From: Desulfobacterales bacterium
Lineage (GTDB): Bacteria > Desulfobacterota > Desulfobacteria > Desulfobacterales > BuS5
Length of the DNA stretch: 11,115 nucleotides
Assembly (NCBI GenBank): GCA_020056865.1
Contig: JAGVGX010000272.1
Span: 1 to 11,115 of the forward strand
Direction of reading: 5' to 3'
Shown here: positions 1 to 6,633 of the stretch, piece by piece
How positions within the stretch are numbered: position 1 is the first letter of the stretch
How the letters are laid out: every line of letters starts with the position of its first letter
Translations under genes and position numbers: made by a program
The notes under the pieces: generated by a model
What the model saw: only the letters and a program-made list of their open reading frames with translations
The model's database searches: none
What the model was told of the DNA's origin: nothing

Positions 1-78
1 AATTTTTTTTTGATGTTTTAGTTTTCTTATGGTAACTATTGATACGTAAAGGTTTAAAACAATCAGAGGGAAGACATT

Positions 79-750
79 ATGAATATTTTAGAAGCAATAA
101 GAAACAGAAAAAGCATCAGAAAGTTTAAAACAGATCCGGTTCCAAAAGAGGTGATCAAAGAAATTCTTGAAATCGCTGTTCGTGCACCTTCTGCTTTAAA
201 TACCCAGCCGTGGGAATTTACCGTACTTGCAGGGAAAGTTCTTGAAAATATAAAAAACGGCAATCTGGAAATGCTGAATTCAGGTGCAACGCCGAGTCCT
301 GAATTCAGCTTTGTAGCGTGGCCCCGTGAAGGTGCTTACAAGGAAAGACAAGTGGGGCTTGCCATGCAGCTTTTTGAACTTATGGGTATAGATAGAAAGG
401 ACAAGGAGCAAAGGACCCAATGGTCACAGAGAGGTTTTCGTTTTTTTGATGCTCCGGCAGTAATCGTTATATCATCTGACAGATTACTTGCTGAAGCACC
501 GCAAGCACTTGATATCGGAGCTGTTATGCAGAATATTTGCCTGGCTGCTATTAACTTTAATATTGGCACATGCATTGAAAATCAAGGGATTATGTATCCG
601 CAAATTTTAAGAAAATTTGCAGATATACCTGAAGAAAGGCGACTGATAACATCTATTGCGATAGGGTATCCGGATACGGATTTTCCTGCAAATCAGATTG
701 TGACTAAAAGAGCGCCAGTTGATAGTATTACCACGTGGTGCGGCATATAA
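79..750 (+). CDS. Nitroreductase-family FMN flavoprotein
   Basis: A 223-residue protein of the NfsB/FRase-I-like nitroreductase superfamily. Family members bind FMN and use NAD(P)H to reduce nitro compounds, quinones or other acceptors in the cytoplasm; the substrate here cannot be told. The N-terminal fingerprint is intact: MNILEAIRNRKSIRKF carries the FMN-phosphate basic cluster (R10, S12, R14), followed by RAPSALNTQPWEF (35-47) with the usual Ser and Asn/Gln flavin contacts. The region around 144-166 (LDIGAVMQNICLAA, then GIGTC-like NIGTC) matches the second conserved block, and AIGYPD (194-199) matches the C-terminal flavin loop. The length suits a single-domain enzyme. The start is supported by a purine-rich GAGGGA at 65-70, 8 bases before the ATG. 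It appears monocistronic and converges with the small minus-strand gene at 789-959. Family assignment is secure, physiological role unknown. Confidence 0.9.
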   Translation: MNILEAIRNRKSIRKFKTDPVPKEVIKEILEIAVRAPSALNTQPWEFTVLAGKVLENIKNGNLEMLNSGATPSPEFSFVAWPREGAYKERQVGLAMQLFELMGIDRKDKEQRTQWSQRGFRFFDAPAVIVISSDRLLAEAPQALDIGAVMQNICLAAINFNIGTCIENQGIMYPQILRKFADIPEERRLITSIAIGYPDTDFPANQIVTKRAPVDSITTWCGI

Positions 751-788
751 TTCCGATATGTGATATGGTCTGAAAAATAACCGTGTTT

Positions 789-959
789 TTATTCATTGGG
801 TTCAGAATATTTTTCTGATGATCTTACTGTTGTTTCAATGGTATAGTAAACATTTTTAAATGTTTCAGCAAAACTGTTTGGAGAAAGTCTTCCAATTTCT
901 ATGTATTTCACCACGATTTCCTTTGCAGCTTTTAAAATTTGTTCATTTATTGAACTCAT
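789..959 (-). CDS. Small helical protein, MucR N-terminus-like
   Basis: A 56-residue protein read from the ATG at 959-957 to the TAA at 791-789. It starts MSSINEQILKAAKEIVVKYI and continues EIGRLSPNSFAETFKNVYYT before a polar tail. The pattern of helix, a short turn with an LSP motif, then a helix of FxxxFKxVYxTI type resembles the N-terminal oligomerisation part of MucR/Ros-type regulators (IVxxYVxxNxVxxxxLPxLIxxVYxxL). The C2H2 zinc-finger DNA-binding half is absent. An AAGGA at 969-973 sits 9 bases upstream of the ATG, and a perfect TTGACA lies further upstream. The gene lies alone between the nitroreductase and queF. It has no transmembrane segment or signal peptide. The reading frame and ribosome binding site argue that it is real. 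The MucR comparison comes from memory of the pattern, without a search; the function is unknown. Confidence 0.65.
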   Translation of the reverse strand: MSSINEQILKAAKEIVVKYIEIGRLSPNSFAETFKNVYYTIETTVRSSEKYSEPNE

Positions 960-995
960 TAGAAAATTCCTTGTAAAAAAATTAATAATTTTAAA

Positions 996-1024
996 TTGTT
1001 AACAAAAAAAAACAGTATTGTCAA
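996..1024 (-). promoter_or_regulatory. Possible promoter of the 56-residue gene
   Basis: Read on the minus strand, a perfect -35 hexamer TTGACA (1024-1019) is followed after 17 bases by TAACAA (1001-996), which matches the -10 consensus at only 3 of 6 positions. The spacer contains a run of nine T. It lies about 37 bases upstream of the start codon at 959. The strong -35, correct spacing and position support it; the poor -10 makes it tentative. Confidence 0.3.
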
Positions 1025-1105
1025 TGTGAGAGCTTTGCAAAATATTTTCGAAATAAAACGTATCATGTATTTTAACAACCCATAAGCGTTTTATCGGAGT
1101 CTGAG

Positions 1106-1522
1106 ATGTCCCAACCATCTGAAAACAAATCAGATTTAAACAAGAATGATCCCAATACAGTTAACACTGATATTCTGGAAACTATAGAGTATGAATATCA
1201 GGGCAGGCGGGATATTGATATTACCATCCGGCAGCCTGAATTTACTTCATTATGCCCAAGGACAGGGCTTCCTGATTTTGGTTGTATTACAATAAGTTAC
1301 AGGCCTGATATTAAAATTGTTGAGCTAAAATCCTTAAAATTATATCTGCTTTTGTACAGAAATGTGGGTATTTTTTACGAACATGTCGTAAACCGGATTT
1401 TAGATGATCTTGTTAAAGCCCTTTCTCCCAAATGGATGGATGTTGAGGCAAACTTTACGGCAAGAGGTGGCATTACAACAACCGTTAAGGCCTGTTTTAA
1501 CGGCCCTCACGATCATTGCTGA
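1106..1522 (+). CDS. queF: NADPH-dependent 7-cyano-7-deazaguanine reductase QueF
   Basis: QueF reduces the nitrile preQ0 to the amine preQ1 with two NADPH in the cytoplasm, a late step of queuosine tRNA-modification precursor synthesis. At 138 residues it is the short unimodular (type I) form. The catalytic Cys50 lies in FTSLCPRTGLPDFG with the general acid Asp57. The family-defining motif is E73-L-K-S-L-K-L-Y80. The C-terminal block FTARGGITT (117-125) is also typical. In the substrate-binding segment GIFYEHVVNRILDDL (88-102), Glu92 is kept. The His that precedes it in Bacillus subtilis QueF is Tyr91 here, with His93 on the other side of Glu92; I believe this FYEH variant is common. The first 25 residues are polar and variable. 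GGAG at 1096-1099, 6 bases before the ATG, fixes the start. No other queuosine genes are visible. Confidence 0.93.
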   Translation: MSQPSENKSDLNKNDPNTVNTDILETIEYEYQGRRDIDITIRQPEFTSLCPRTGLPDFGCITISYRPDIKIVELKSLKLYLLLYRNVGIFYEHVVNRILDDLVKALSPKWMDVEANFTARGGITTTVKACFNGPHDHC

Positions 1523-1542
1523 TCTCTGATGATCCTTTTTTT
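1511..1542 (+). terminator. Possible weak intrinsic terminator after queF
   Basis: GATCAT (1511-1516) and ATGATC (1529-1534) can pair around a 12-base loop, and the right arm is followed by C and seven T (1536-1542). The hairpin straddles the queF stop codon. The stem is only 6 pairs and AT-rich, so it would be weak. Confidence 0.35.
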
Positions 1543-1656
1543 ACATATGTTCTTCATGATCTCCATGTAGATTCGTATGTGTTTTCTGTCATCTGATATG
1601 TGAAGTTGTTATGTGTAAAGATAGAAATAAAATTTCACAATAAGGAAAAATAAAAT

Positions 1657-3234
1657 ATGCAAGATTTGATGACCATAAAAGAGGCAAGTATTTGGGCATC
1701 TAAATATATAGGTAAAAATGTTACTCCATCAAATATATCGTATTTAATTCAATATGGAATAATATCTAAAAAGGGATGTAATGGAAATGTTTTTGTTAAT
1801 AGGCATGATTTAGAAAAATATTACAACTCGTATTATGAGACAAAAGAAGAGCGATGGAAAAAACAGTTGGGAAATGATCTAAACTGGGATTTGTCCTTTT
1901 CTGAATATAAAGAATTTGAAACAACCAAACATGTTCATAGATTGCATTCATATAAAGGAAAATTTATTCCGCAGCTCGTTGAATACTTTTTGGATCAGCA
2001 TAGTGATAATTTTAAAAACAAATCATTTTTTAATGCAGGTGATATTATTTTAGATCCTTTTTGTGGTAGCGGAACGACCCTTGTGCAAGCAAGTGAATTA
2101 AATTTACATTCGATTGGAGTTGATGTCTCTGCATTTAATGCCTTCATTAGTAATATTAAAGTTGGAAAATATGATATTAATGATGTCAGAAATATAGCTG
2201 AAACTATTACGCAAAACCTTAAAAATTTTCAAAAAGAAAAAAACAACGTGAATTTTGAGAATAGATTATTAGATGAGTTAAAAATATTTAATGGCAAGTT
2301 TTTTCCATCACCAGAGTTTAAATATAAAGTCAGACAAAAAGAAATAAATGAGACATTATATGGCAAACAAAAATCCGATGAATTTTTACTGATATATTCC
2401 AAGCTTATAGATAATTACAACATATTATTGAAACAAGAAAAAAGTGATTCATTCCTGGATAAATGGTTTTTGCAAGTTGTTAGAGATGAAATAGATTTTG
2501 TTTTTAAACAAATAAAATCCATTAAAAACCGAGAAACAAAAAAAATTCTTGCTTTAGTGCTGAGTCGTACGGTCCGTTCGTGCCGTGCAACAACGCATGC
2601 TGATTTAGCAACATTAAAAGAGCCTGTAACCACAACTTATTATTGTAAAAAACATGGCAAGATATGTAAGCCATTATTTTCTATATTAAGTTGGTGGCAA
2701 AGATATACCCAGGATACCATTAAACGAGTTGTTCAGTTTAATAAACTTAGAACAGATACTTTCCAAAAATGTCTATTTGGAGATAGTAGAACAATAAATA
2801 TTGTTCAAGAATTAGAGAAAAAATATCCCAAATTCAGTAAGTTAATAAAAAATAACAAGATCGCCGGTATCTTTTCAAGTCCGCCTTATGTTGGTTTAAT
2901 AAATTATCATGAACAACATGCCTATGCTTATGATTTATTTGGCTTTGAGAGGAAGGATGAGTTGGAGATCGGCCCTTTATACAAAGGTCAAGGATTAGAA
3001 GCGCGAAAATCTTATATTAAAGGTATTTCTGACGTTTTGAATAACTGTAAGCAATTTCTGAAACAAGATTATAATGTGTTTCTGGTAGCTAATGATAAAT
3101 ATAAACTTTATCCACACATTGCTGAACTGTCTAACATGAAAATTGTTAATGAATATAAAAGACCCGTTTTAAATCGTGTTGAAAAAGATAGGTCTGCTTA
3201 TGCAGAAATAATATTTCACATGAAGGAAAAATAA
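1657..3234 (+). CDS. Type II DNA amino-methyltransferase with N-terminal HTH
   Basis: A 525-residue S-adenosylmethionine-dependent DNA methyltransferase, the protecting partner of the endonuclease that follows. Residues 3-56 (MTIKEASIWASKY to HDLEKYY) look like a MerR/excisionase-type winged helix. HSYKGKFIPQLVEYFL (97-112) resembles motif X, D133-PFCGSGTT is SAM-binding motif I, and a GDS (375-377) precedes the catalytic S408-PPY motif. SPPY favours N4-cytosine over N6-adenine methylation. About 270 residues separate motifs I and IV, presumably the target-recognition region; they include C330-x2-H333-x3-C337, a possible metal knuckle. AAGGA (1642-1646) lies 10 bases before the ATG. It is very AT-rich (a hand-counted 60-base sample at 2341-2400 has 16 G+C). 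Given the partner, GGNCC is the likely target, and GGNCC occurs inside this gene (2571, 2971). Site and methyl position are inference; the enzyme class is solid. Confidence 0.88.
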   Translation: MQDLMTIKEASIWASKYIGKNVTPSNISYLIQYGIISKKGCNGNVFVNRHDLEKYYNSYYETKEERWKKQLGNDLNWDLSFSEYKEFETTKHVHRLHSYKGKFIPQLVEYFLDQHSDNFKNKSFFNAGDIILDPFCGSGTTLVQASELNLHSIGVDVSAFNAFISNIKVGKYDINDVRNIAETITQNLKNFQKEKNNVNFENRLLDELKIFNGKFFPSPEFKYKVRQKEINETLYGKQKSDEFLLIYSKLIDNYNILLKQEKSDSFLDKWFLQVVRDEIDFVFKQIKSIKNRETKKILALVLSRTVRSCRATTHADLATLKEPVTTTYYCKKHGKICKPLFSILSWWQRYTQDTIKRVVQFNKLRTDTFQKCLFGDSRTINIVQELEKKYPKFSKLIKNNKIAGIFSSPPYVGLINYHEQHAYAYDLFGFERKDELEIGPLYKGQGLEARKSYIKGISDVLNNCKQFLKQDYNVFLVANDKYKLYPHIAELSNMKIVNEYKRPVLNRVEKDRSAYAEIIFHMKEK

Positions 3235-3236
3235 TA

Positions 3237-4019
3237 ATGGCATTGTCGAATAATCAAAAACAAAAAATAATAGAACTCTTATCAAAAAAGATTGAAAACA
3301 AACTGAAATTATATGGTAGAGAGACCACTTCAATGCCATTTCTCGCAAGACTTATTCAAGATAATGAAAAAATTGCAGCGTATTCATTTATACACTCAAT
3401 GGCTACCACCCTTGGAATGAGTATTTATGAAGATATTTCAGTGATAATTGCTTCTGAAACAGCCGAAGAAGCTTTTAGGAGTTATGGGGTTGGGGGCGCT
3501 ATTTCAAAAAAACAAAAAATAGCTATATCAAACATTGTCTCAAAACTTCGAAATGGCGATAGGGTCGCCGAAATAAATGAGGAAATAAAAGAAGTATTAA
3601 ATGCATCTGCAGAAAACGGAGAATTTCAAAAATCGGGCAACATTGCAGATTTCTACATGAAAAGGGGTGGGCAGGAATATTATTTTGAGATAAAAACAGT
3701 AAAACCAAATATTGATGTCTTTGAAAAAAGTAAAATGAAATTATTAGAATGGGTTGCAAGGAGAAGAATGCCTGTGAATGTATATCTGGCATTTCCATAT
3801 AATCCATATCATCCTAAACCATATCATCGTTTTACAGAAGTCGGGATGATGGATTCGCCGAACGATTTTTTAGTTGGTGATGAATATTGGGACTTCATAG
3901 GTGGGGAAAACACTTTCCCTGAGTTATTAAAAACATTTGATGAAGTAGGAAAAGATTTTAAAGATCAATTGAATAAAAAATTCAAACAAATAGCTAAAGA
4001 AAAGTTGGATTCTTATTAA
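3237..4019 (+). CDS. TdeIII-like type II restriction endonuclease
   Basis: A 260-residue protein whose ATG lies 2 bases after the methyltransferase stop, with AAGGA (3223-3227) inside the upstream gene, so the pair is cotranscribed and probably coupled. I recognise the TdeIII/MjaII family of type II endonucleases, whose studied members cut GGNCC. The PD-(D/E)XK nuclease core is visible: NIADFYM with D138, then 12 residues on YYFEIKTVKP with E151 and K153, in strands of the expected hydrophobic pattern. MPVNVYLAFPYNPYHPKPY (178-196) follows as a conserved block. The N-terminal 60 residues are helical. The gene is intact, with no frameshift, so the system is likely active. It would cut invading DNA that lacks the partner's methylation. 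It shares the high AT content of the methyltransferase. The family call rests on pattern recognition; cleavage specificity is inferred. Confidence 0.78.
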   Translation: MALSNNQKQKIIELLSKKIENKLKLYGRETTSMPFLARLIQDNEKIAAYSFIHSMATTLGMSIYEDISVIIASETAEEAFRSYGVGGAISKKQKIAISNIVSKLRNGDRVAEINEEIKEVLNASAENGEFQKSGNIADFYMKRGGQEYYFEIKTVKPNIDVFEKSKMKLLEWVARRRMPVNVYLAFPYNPYHPKPYHRFTEVGMMDSPNDFLVGDEYWDFIGGENTFPELLKTFDEVGKDFKDQLNKKFKQIAKEKLDSY

Positions 4020-4043
4020 AAAAACACATAATAATCGGATTAA

Positions 4044-4071
4044 CTCTGACTGAAAAAACAGAGGCTTTTTT
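4044..4071 (+). terminator. Probable intrinsic terminator of the R-M operon
   Basis: CTCTG (4044-4048) pairs with CAGAG (4059-4063) around a 10-base loop, and is followed by GC and six T (4066-4071). It lies 25 bases after the endonuclease stop, in the convergent gap before dus. The longer dyad AATAATC/GATTATT (4030-4036 with 4090-4096) encloses it. Confidence 0.5.
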
Positions 4072-4167
4072 GGTTTTTACAACTTCAGTGATTATTGAAC
4101 CATGTTGGTTTTTAAAAATGTTTTTATAGGCTTTTTCATCAGGTTATCCGTTAGGTGACTTGCAGAA

Positions 4168-5133
4168 CTATTGATCCAGATGTTTCATATACAATTGAAT
4201 CAGTTCAATGGCTTGTTTTTCAGATGAAATCTGTCGTAGTAACCTGCGAAAGTTATTGCTGTTGTTCAAGCCTTTAATAAACCAGCCAAGACGGCTGCGC
4301 ATCATATAGCATGCCCGTTTTTCTCCAAAATACCTTACGGAAGATTTAACATACCGGATCATAAGATTAAAGTGTTGCTGCATCCGTTTGTCAGGGTCAC
4401 TTCTTTCGTTTGTGCTCGATAAAATATCATTAAAAATCAATGGATTTCCAATCGCTGCCCTTCCAATCATCACTGCGTCGCATCCTGTTTGAGCGCACAT
4501 ATTCATGGCGTCTTCGGCAGTATGTATATCCCCGTTGCCAATAACAGGTATGGAAACCATGGTTTTTATTCTGGAAATAATAGACCAGTTCGCATGTCCT
4601 TTAAATCCTTGTGTTGCTGTTCTTGGATGCACGGCAATCGCGTCTGCACCGCAGGCTTCTGCGATTTTGGATATTTCCACGGCTTGATCTCCGGATGGAT
4701 TCCAGCCGGATCTAATTTTTATGGTAAGCGGAATATTCACAGCTCGTTTAACCGCTTTGATAATTTTTTCCGCATGTTTGGCATCTTTCATCAGGGCAAC
4801 ACCTGAACCTGTTTTAACCACTTTTTTAACCGAGCATCCGAAATTAATATCAATGATGTCCGCGCCTTTTGAAGCTACTATTGTTGCAGCCTCTGCCATT
4901 ATATCTGGTTTGGAACCGAATATCTGTACGGATAGGGGTTTTTCTTCGTTGGCGCTGTCAATAAGATCCATGGTTTTTTTTGATTGATATGCAAGGCCGT
5001 GGGAACTGATCATTTCTGAACAAACCAGGGCGCATCCGCATTCTTTGGCAAGCAGACGAAACGGCAGATTTGTGATACCTGCAAGTGGCGCTAAAATGGT
5101 ATGGTTATCTAGAGTTACTGATCCGATTTTCAT
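4168..5133 (-). CDS. dus: tRNA-dihydrouridine synthase, DusB-like
   Basis: A 321-residue FMN-dependent enzyme that reduces specific uridines of tRNA to dihydrouridine using NAD(P)H. The TIM-barrel signatures are present in order: ILAPLAGITNLPFR (13-26), E40-M41 and LSVQIFGS (67-74). Next come DIINFGC-like IDINFGC with the catalytic Cys100, VVKTGSGVALM (105-115), IKIRSGW (138-144), VHPRTATQGFKGHANW (168-183), IPVIGNGDI (195-203) and VMIGRAAIGNP (221-231). The helical C-terminal domain that binds tRNA follows. The motif usually reads GCP after the catalytic Cys; here it is GCS. Its ATG overlaps the stop of the DUF1848 gene by 4 bases, with no good ribosome binding site of its own, which points to translational coupling. 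DusB is the closest bacterial subgroup by the KKVVK segment, but the subgroup is not certain. Confidence 0.9.
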   Translation of the reverse strand: MKIGSVTLDNHTILAPLAGITNLPFRLLAKECGCALVCSEMISSHGLAYQSKKTMDLIDSANEEKPLSVQIFGSKPDIMAEAATIVASKGADIIDINFGCSVKKVVKTGSGVALMKDAKHAEKIIKAVKRAVNIPLTIKIRSGWNPSGDQAVEISKIAEACGADAIAVHPRTATQGFKGHANWSIISRIKTMVSIPVIGNGDIHTAEDAMNMCAQTGCDAVMIGRAAIGNPLIFNDILSSTNERSDPDKRMQQHFNLMIRYVKSSVRYFGEKRACYMMRSRLGWFIKGLNNSNNFRRLLRQISSEKQAIELIQLYMKHLDQ

Positions 5134-6026
5134 GTGTTTTTGATAGCCTGGATGTTATCAGAGGGGTTCGCATAGCAGAACAGACAGTTATGATAGCATG
5201 GATGATCTATGTATGAACCGATATCCGTGGACACGTTGCAACCACATCCGTTTTTTGTTCTCTGGCCGTAGTCTTTTTTTAAAGAAAGATTGCCTCCGTA
5301 AAGTGTTGTTAGAAGATCATTATCAATGCATGAACTACTATGGATGCCTGACCTTTCAGGCAGTGCATCTAAAAGTGTTTTTTCACAGCAAACAAAAAGT
5401 TCAATATGCTTTTTAACAAGTGCTTGTTGCATTTGGGTAAGAATTTTAATTTTTTTTTCAACCGGCGGATCAATAAAGGCAAACCCATCAATTAATGAAG
5501 CTCTTTTTGCCACTTTTGGATAGTGATCCATAAAGCTGGTCACGCATCTTGTGATGCCATATTGCGATGCGGCTGTTATAATGGTTGAAAAGTCATTCAG
5601 ATTATTTAACCGCTTTTCTTTTTTGGTTGAGTAAAAACATATGGGATCGAATCTTAAATTAATACACCTTTCACCAAAGATTTGGCAAAGCTGATGGAGC
5701 TGATCAAGCCGTTGACGTAAAGGGGGTACATGAGGTTCTAAAAGAACGGAATCAGAGTTAATGGTAAAATTAAAAAACAGGTTATACCCCTTTTTTTTTA
5801 AGTATGTGCCAAATTCTCCTTGAATAAAGGGGTTGAAATTTTTTGACCAGAATACGATGGTGTTCACATGGTCAGGCGTAGCAGTTACAAAGCGAACTTT
5901 TTTGTTAAAAGGATTTTTTACCTCAAACCACCCTTTTTCTATTTCCTTCATAAACCATTTCATATAAAAGGCGGGGATATCGGTTCTTCTTGAAGCAGAA
6001 ATAACGATGTCATGTTGTGGTTTCAT
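5130..6026 (-). CDS. DUF1848 family protein with radical-SAM-like cluster
   Basis: A 298-residue protein of the uncharacterised DUF1848 family. Its opening, IVISASRRTDIPAFYMKWF (7-25), and NTIVFWSKNFNPF (55-67) are family hallmarks. LRFDPICFY (124-132) and IDGFAFIDPP (179-188) fit barrel strands. The C-terminus holds C261-x-C263 and then C277-x3-C281-x2-C284-Y, the spacing of a radical SAM [4Fe-4S] site. In ordinary radical SAM enzymes that site is at the N-terminus. The family description notes this same similarity, so the placement is a family trait. The C-terminus overlaps the dus start by 4 bases, suggesting co-expression and perhaps a role near RNA modification, which is inference. The first Met is used because the conserved motif begins at residue 7; the upstream ribosome binding site is poor. 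No signal peptide or membrane segment is present. Confidence 0.82.
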   Translation of the reverse strand: MKPQHDIVISASRRTDIPAFYMKWFMKEIEKGWFEVKNPFNKKVRFVTATPDHVNTIVFWSKNFNPFIQGEFGTYLKKKGYNLFFNFTINSDSVLLEPHVPPLRQRLDQLHQLCQIFGERCINLRFDPICFYSTKKEKRLNNLNDFSTIITAASQYGITRCVTSFMDHYPKVAKRASLIDGFAFIDPPVEKKIKILTQMQQALVKKHIELFVCCEKTLLDALPERSGIHSSSCIDNDLLTTLYGGNLSLKKDYGQRTKNGCGCNVSTDIGSYIDHPCYHNCLFCYANPSDNIQAIKNT

Positions 6027-6100
6027 ACTTTAATTTAAAGGGATTATTTTAAGACAAATATTGGCAACGGTAAGCGGGGCGAAATCGTTGGTCGGTGCAT

Positions 6101-6433
6101 TTAATTTTTACTATGATCGGAAAACAATATTACCTTTCCGATTTTTAAGTCTTTATGTGTATTATTTTTGCCATCTGAAGTTGTCGACGCAGGTGTTTCT
6201 TCGGGGCAAACAACGGCTTCCATGCGAAACTTTTTGCCGCTGATAGTAAATTCATCGCCTTCAATATACGCATTTCTCAGTGTCCATGTAACCACTTGAA
6301 GGGGGATTTGAAGAACAAGCATTTTAACATGGTACCAGTCCACCTTGATATCAGGAAAGATCTCTTCGATTTTTGCATATGTTAAGGGCTGGTCTTCGCA
6401 GTATATCAGTACAACATCATTTTCTTGTATCAT
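6101..6433 (-). CDS. Conserved-looking hypothetical protein, 110 residues
   Basis: I do not recognise a named domain. The first 70 residues, starting MIQENDVVLIYCEDQPLTYA, alternate hydrophobic and charged residues like a small beta-rich fold. They include a hydrophobic helix or strand pair in HVKMLVLQIPLQVVTWTLRN (35-54) and a beta hairpin-like DEFTISGKKFRMEAVV (60-75). The segment 76-95 is polar and probably disordered (PEETPASTTSDGKNN). There is no signal peptide, and the hydrophobic stretch is too interrupted for a membrane helix. I have an impression of similar proteins in Desulfobacterota but cannot confirm it. The ribosome binding site is weak (a GGAT about 11 bases upstream). It lies 74 bases upstream of the DUF1848 gene on the same strand and could belong to the same transcript. 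The frame is likely real because it fills the gap and has protein-like composition. Confidence 0.6.
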   Translation of the reverse strand: MIQENDVVLIYCEDQPLTYAKIEEIFPDIKVDWYHVKMLVLQIPLQVVTWTLRNAYIEGDEFTISGKKFRMEAVVCPEETPASTTSDGKNNTHKDLKIGKVILFSDHSKN

Positions 6434-6567
6434 TTGAATATATATCCATTATATAAAACGTTGTTGTCTCCATATTTTGACAAGTTAAATTTTATAATAT
6501 AAAACAAAAAACATCTACGAATAAATTAATATCATATCTGTGTCATATTTTCAAGGTATCAAAGCGT

Positions 6568-6582
6568 TTTGAAAAGTTCAAA
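6568..6582. promoter_or_regulatory. Small dyad upstream of the Hpt gene
   Basis: TTTGAA-AAG-TTCAAA is a perfect 6-base inverted repeat with a 3-base centre. A TATAAT hexamer lies at 6598-6603, 15 bases after the dyad and about 30 bases before the Hpt start. This arrangement would suit an operator at the -35 position, but no good -35 hexamer is correctly spaced from the TATAAT. AT-rich sequence makes chance dyads common. Confidence 0.25.
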
Positions 6583-6633
6583 CAGCGAAAACAAAAATAT
6601 AATATATGCTTTTTTTATTAAAGGAGTGTGCCT

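Noticed and set aside
336..575. Minus-strand frame within the nitroreductase gene
   Set aside because: Antisense shadow of a well-supported enzyme with no start context or domain.
960..1105. Possible preQ1 riboswitch upstream of queF
   Set aside because: No preQ1-I or preQ1-II aptamer core is visible, and QueF makes preQ1 in a way that does not require such control.
6448..6483. TTGTCA and TATAAT on the minus strand upstream of the 110-residue gene
   Set aside because: The two hexamers are 24 bases apart, too far for a sigma-70 promoter; no better pair was found.
6569..6603. TTGAAA paired with TATAAT as a promoter for the Hpt gene
   Set aside because: The spacer is 23 bases, well outside 16-18.
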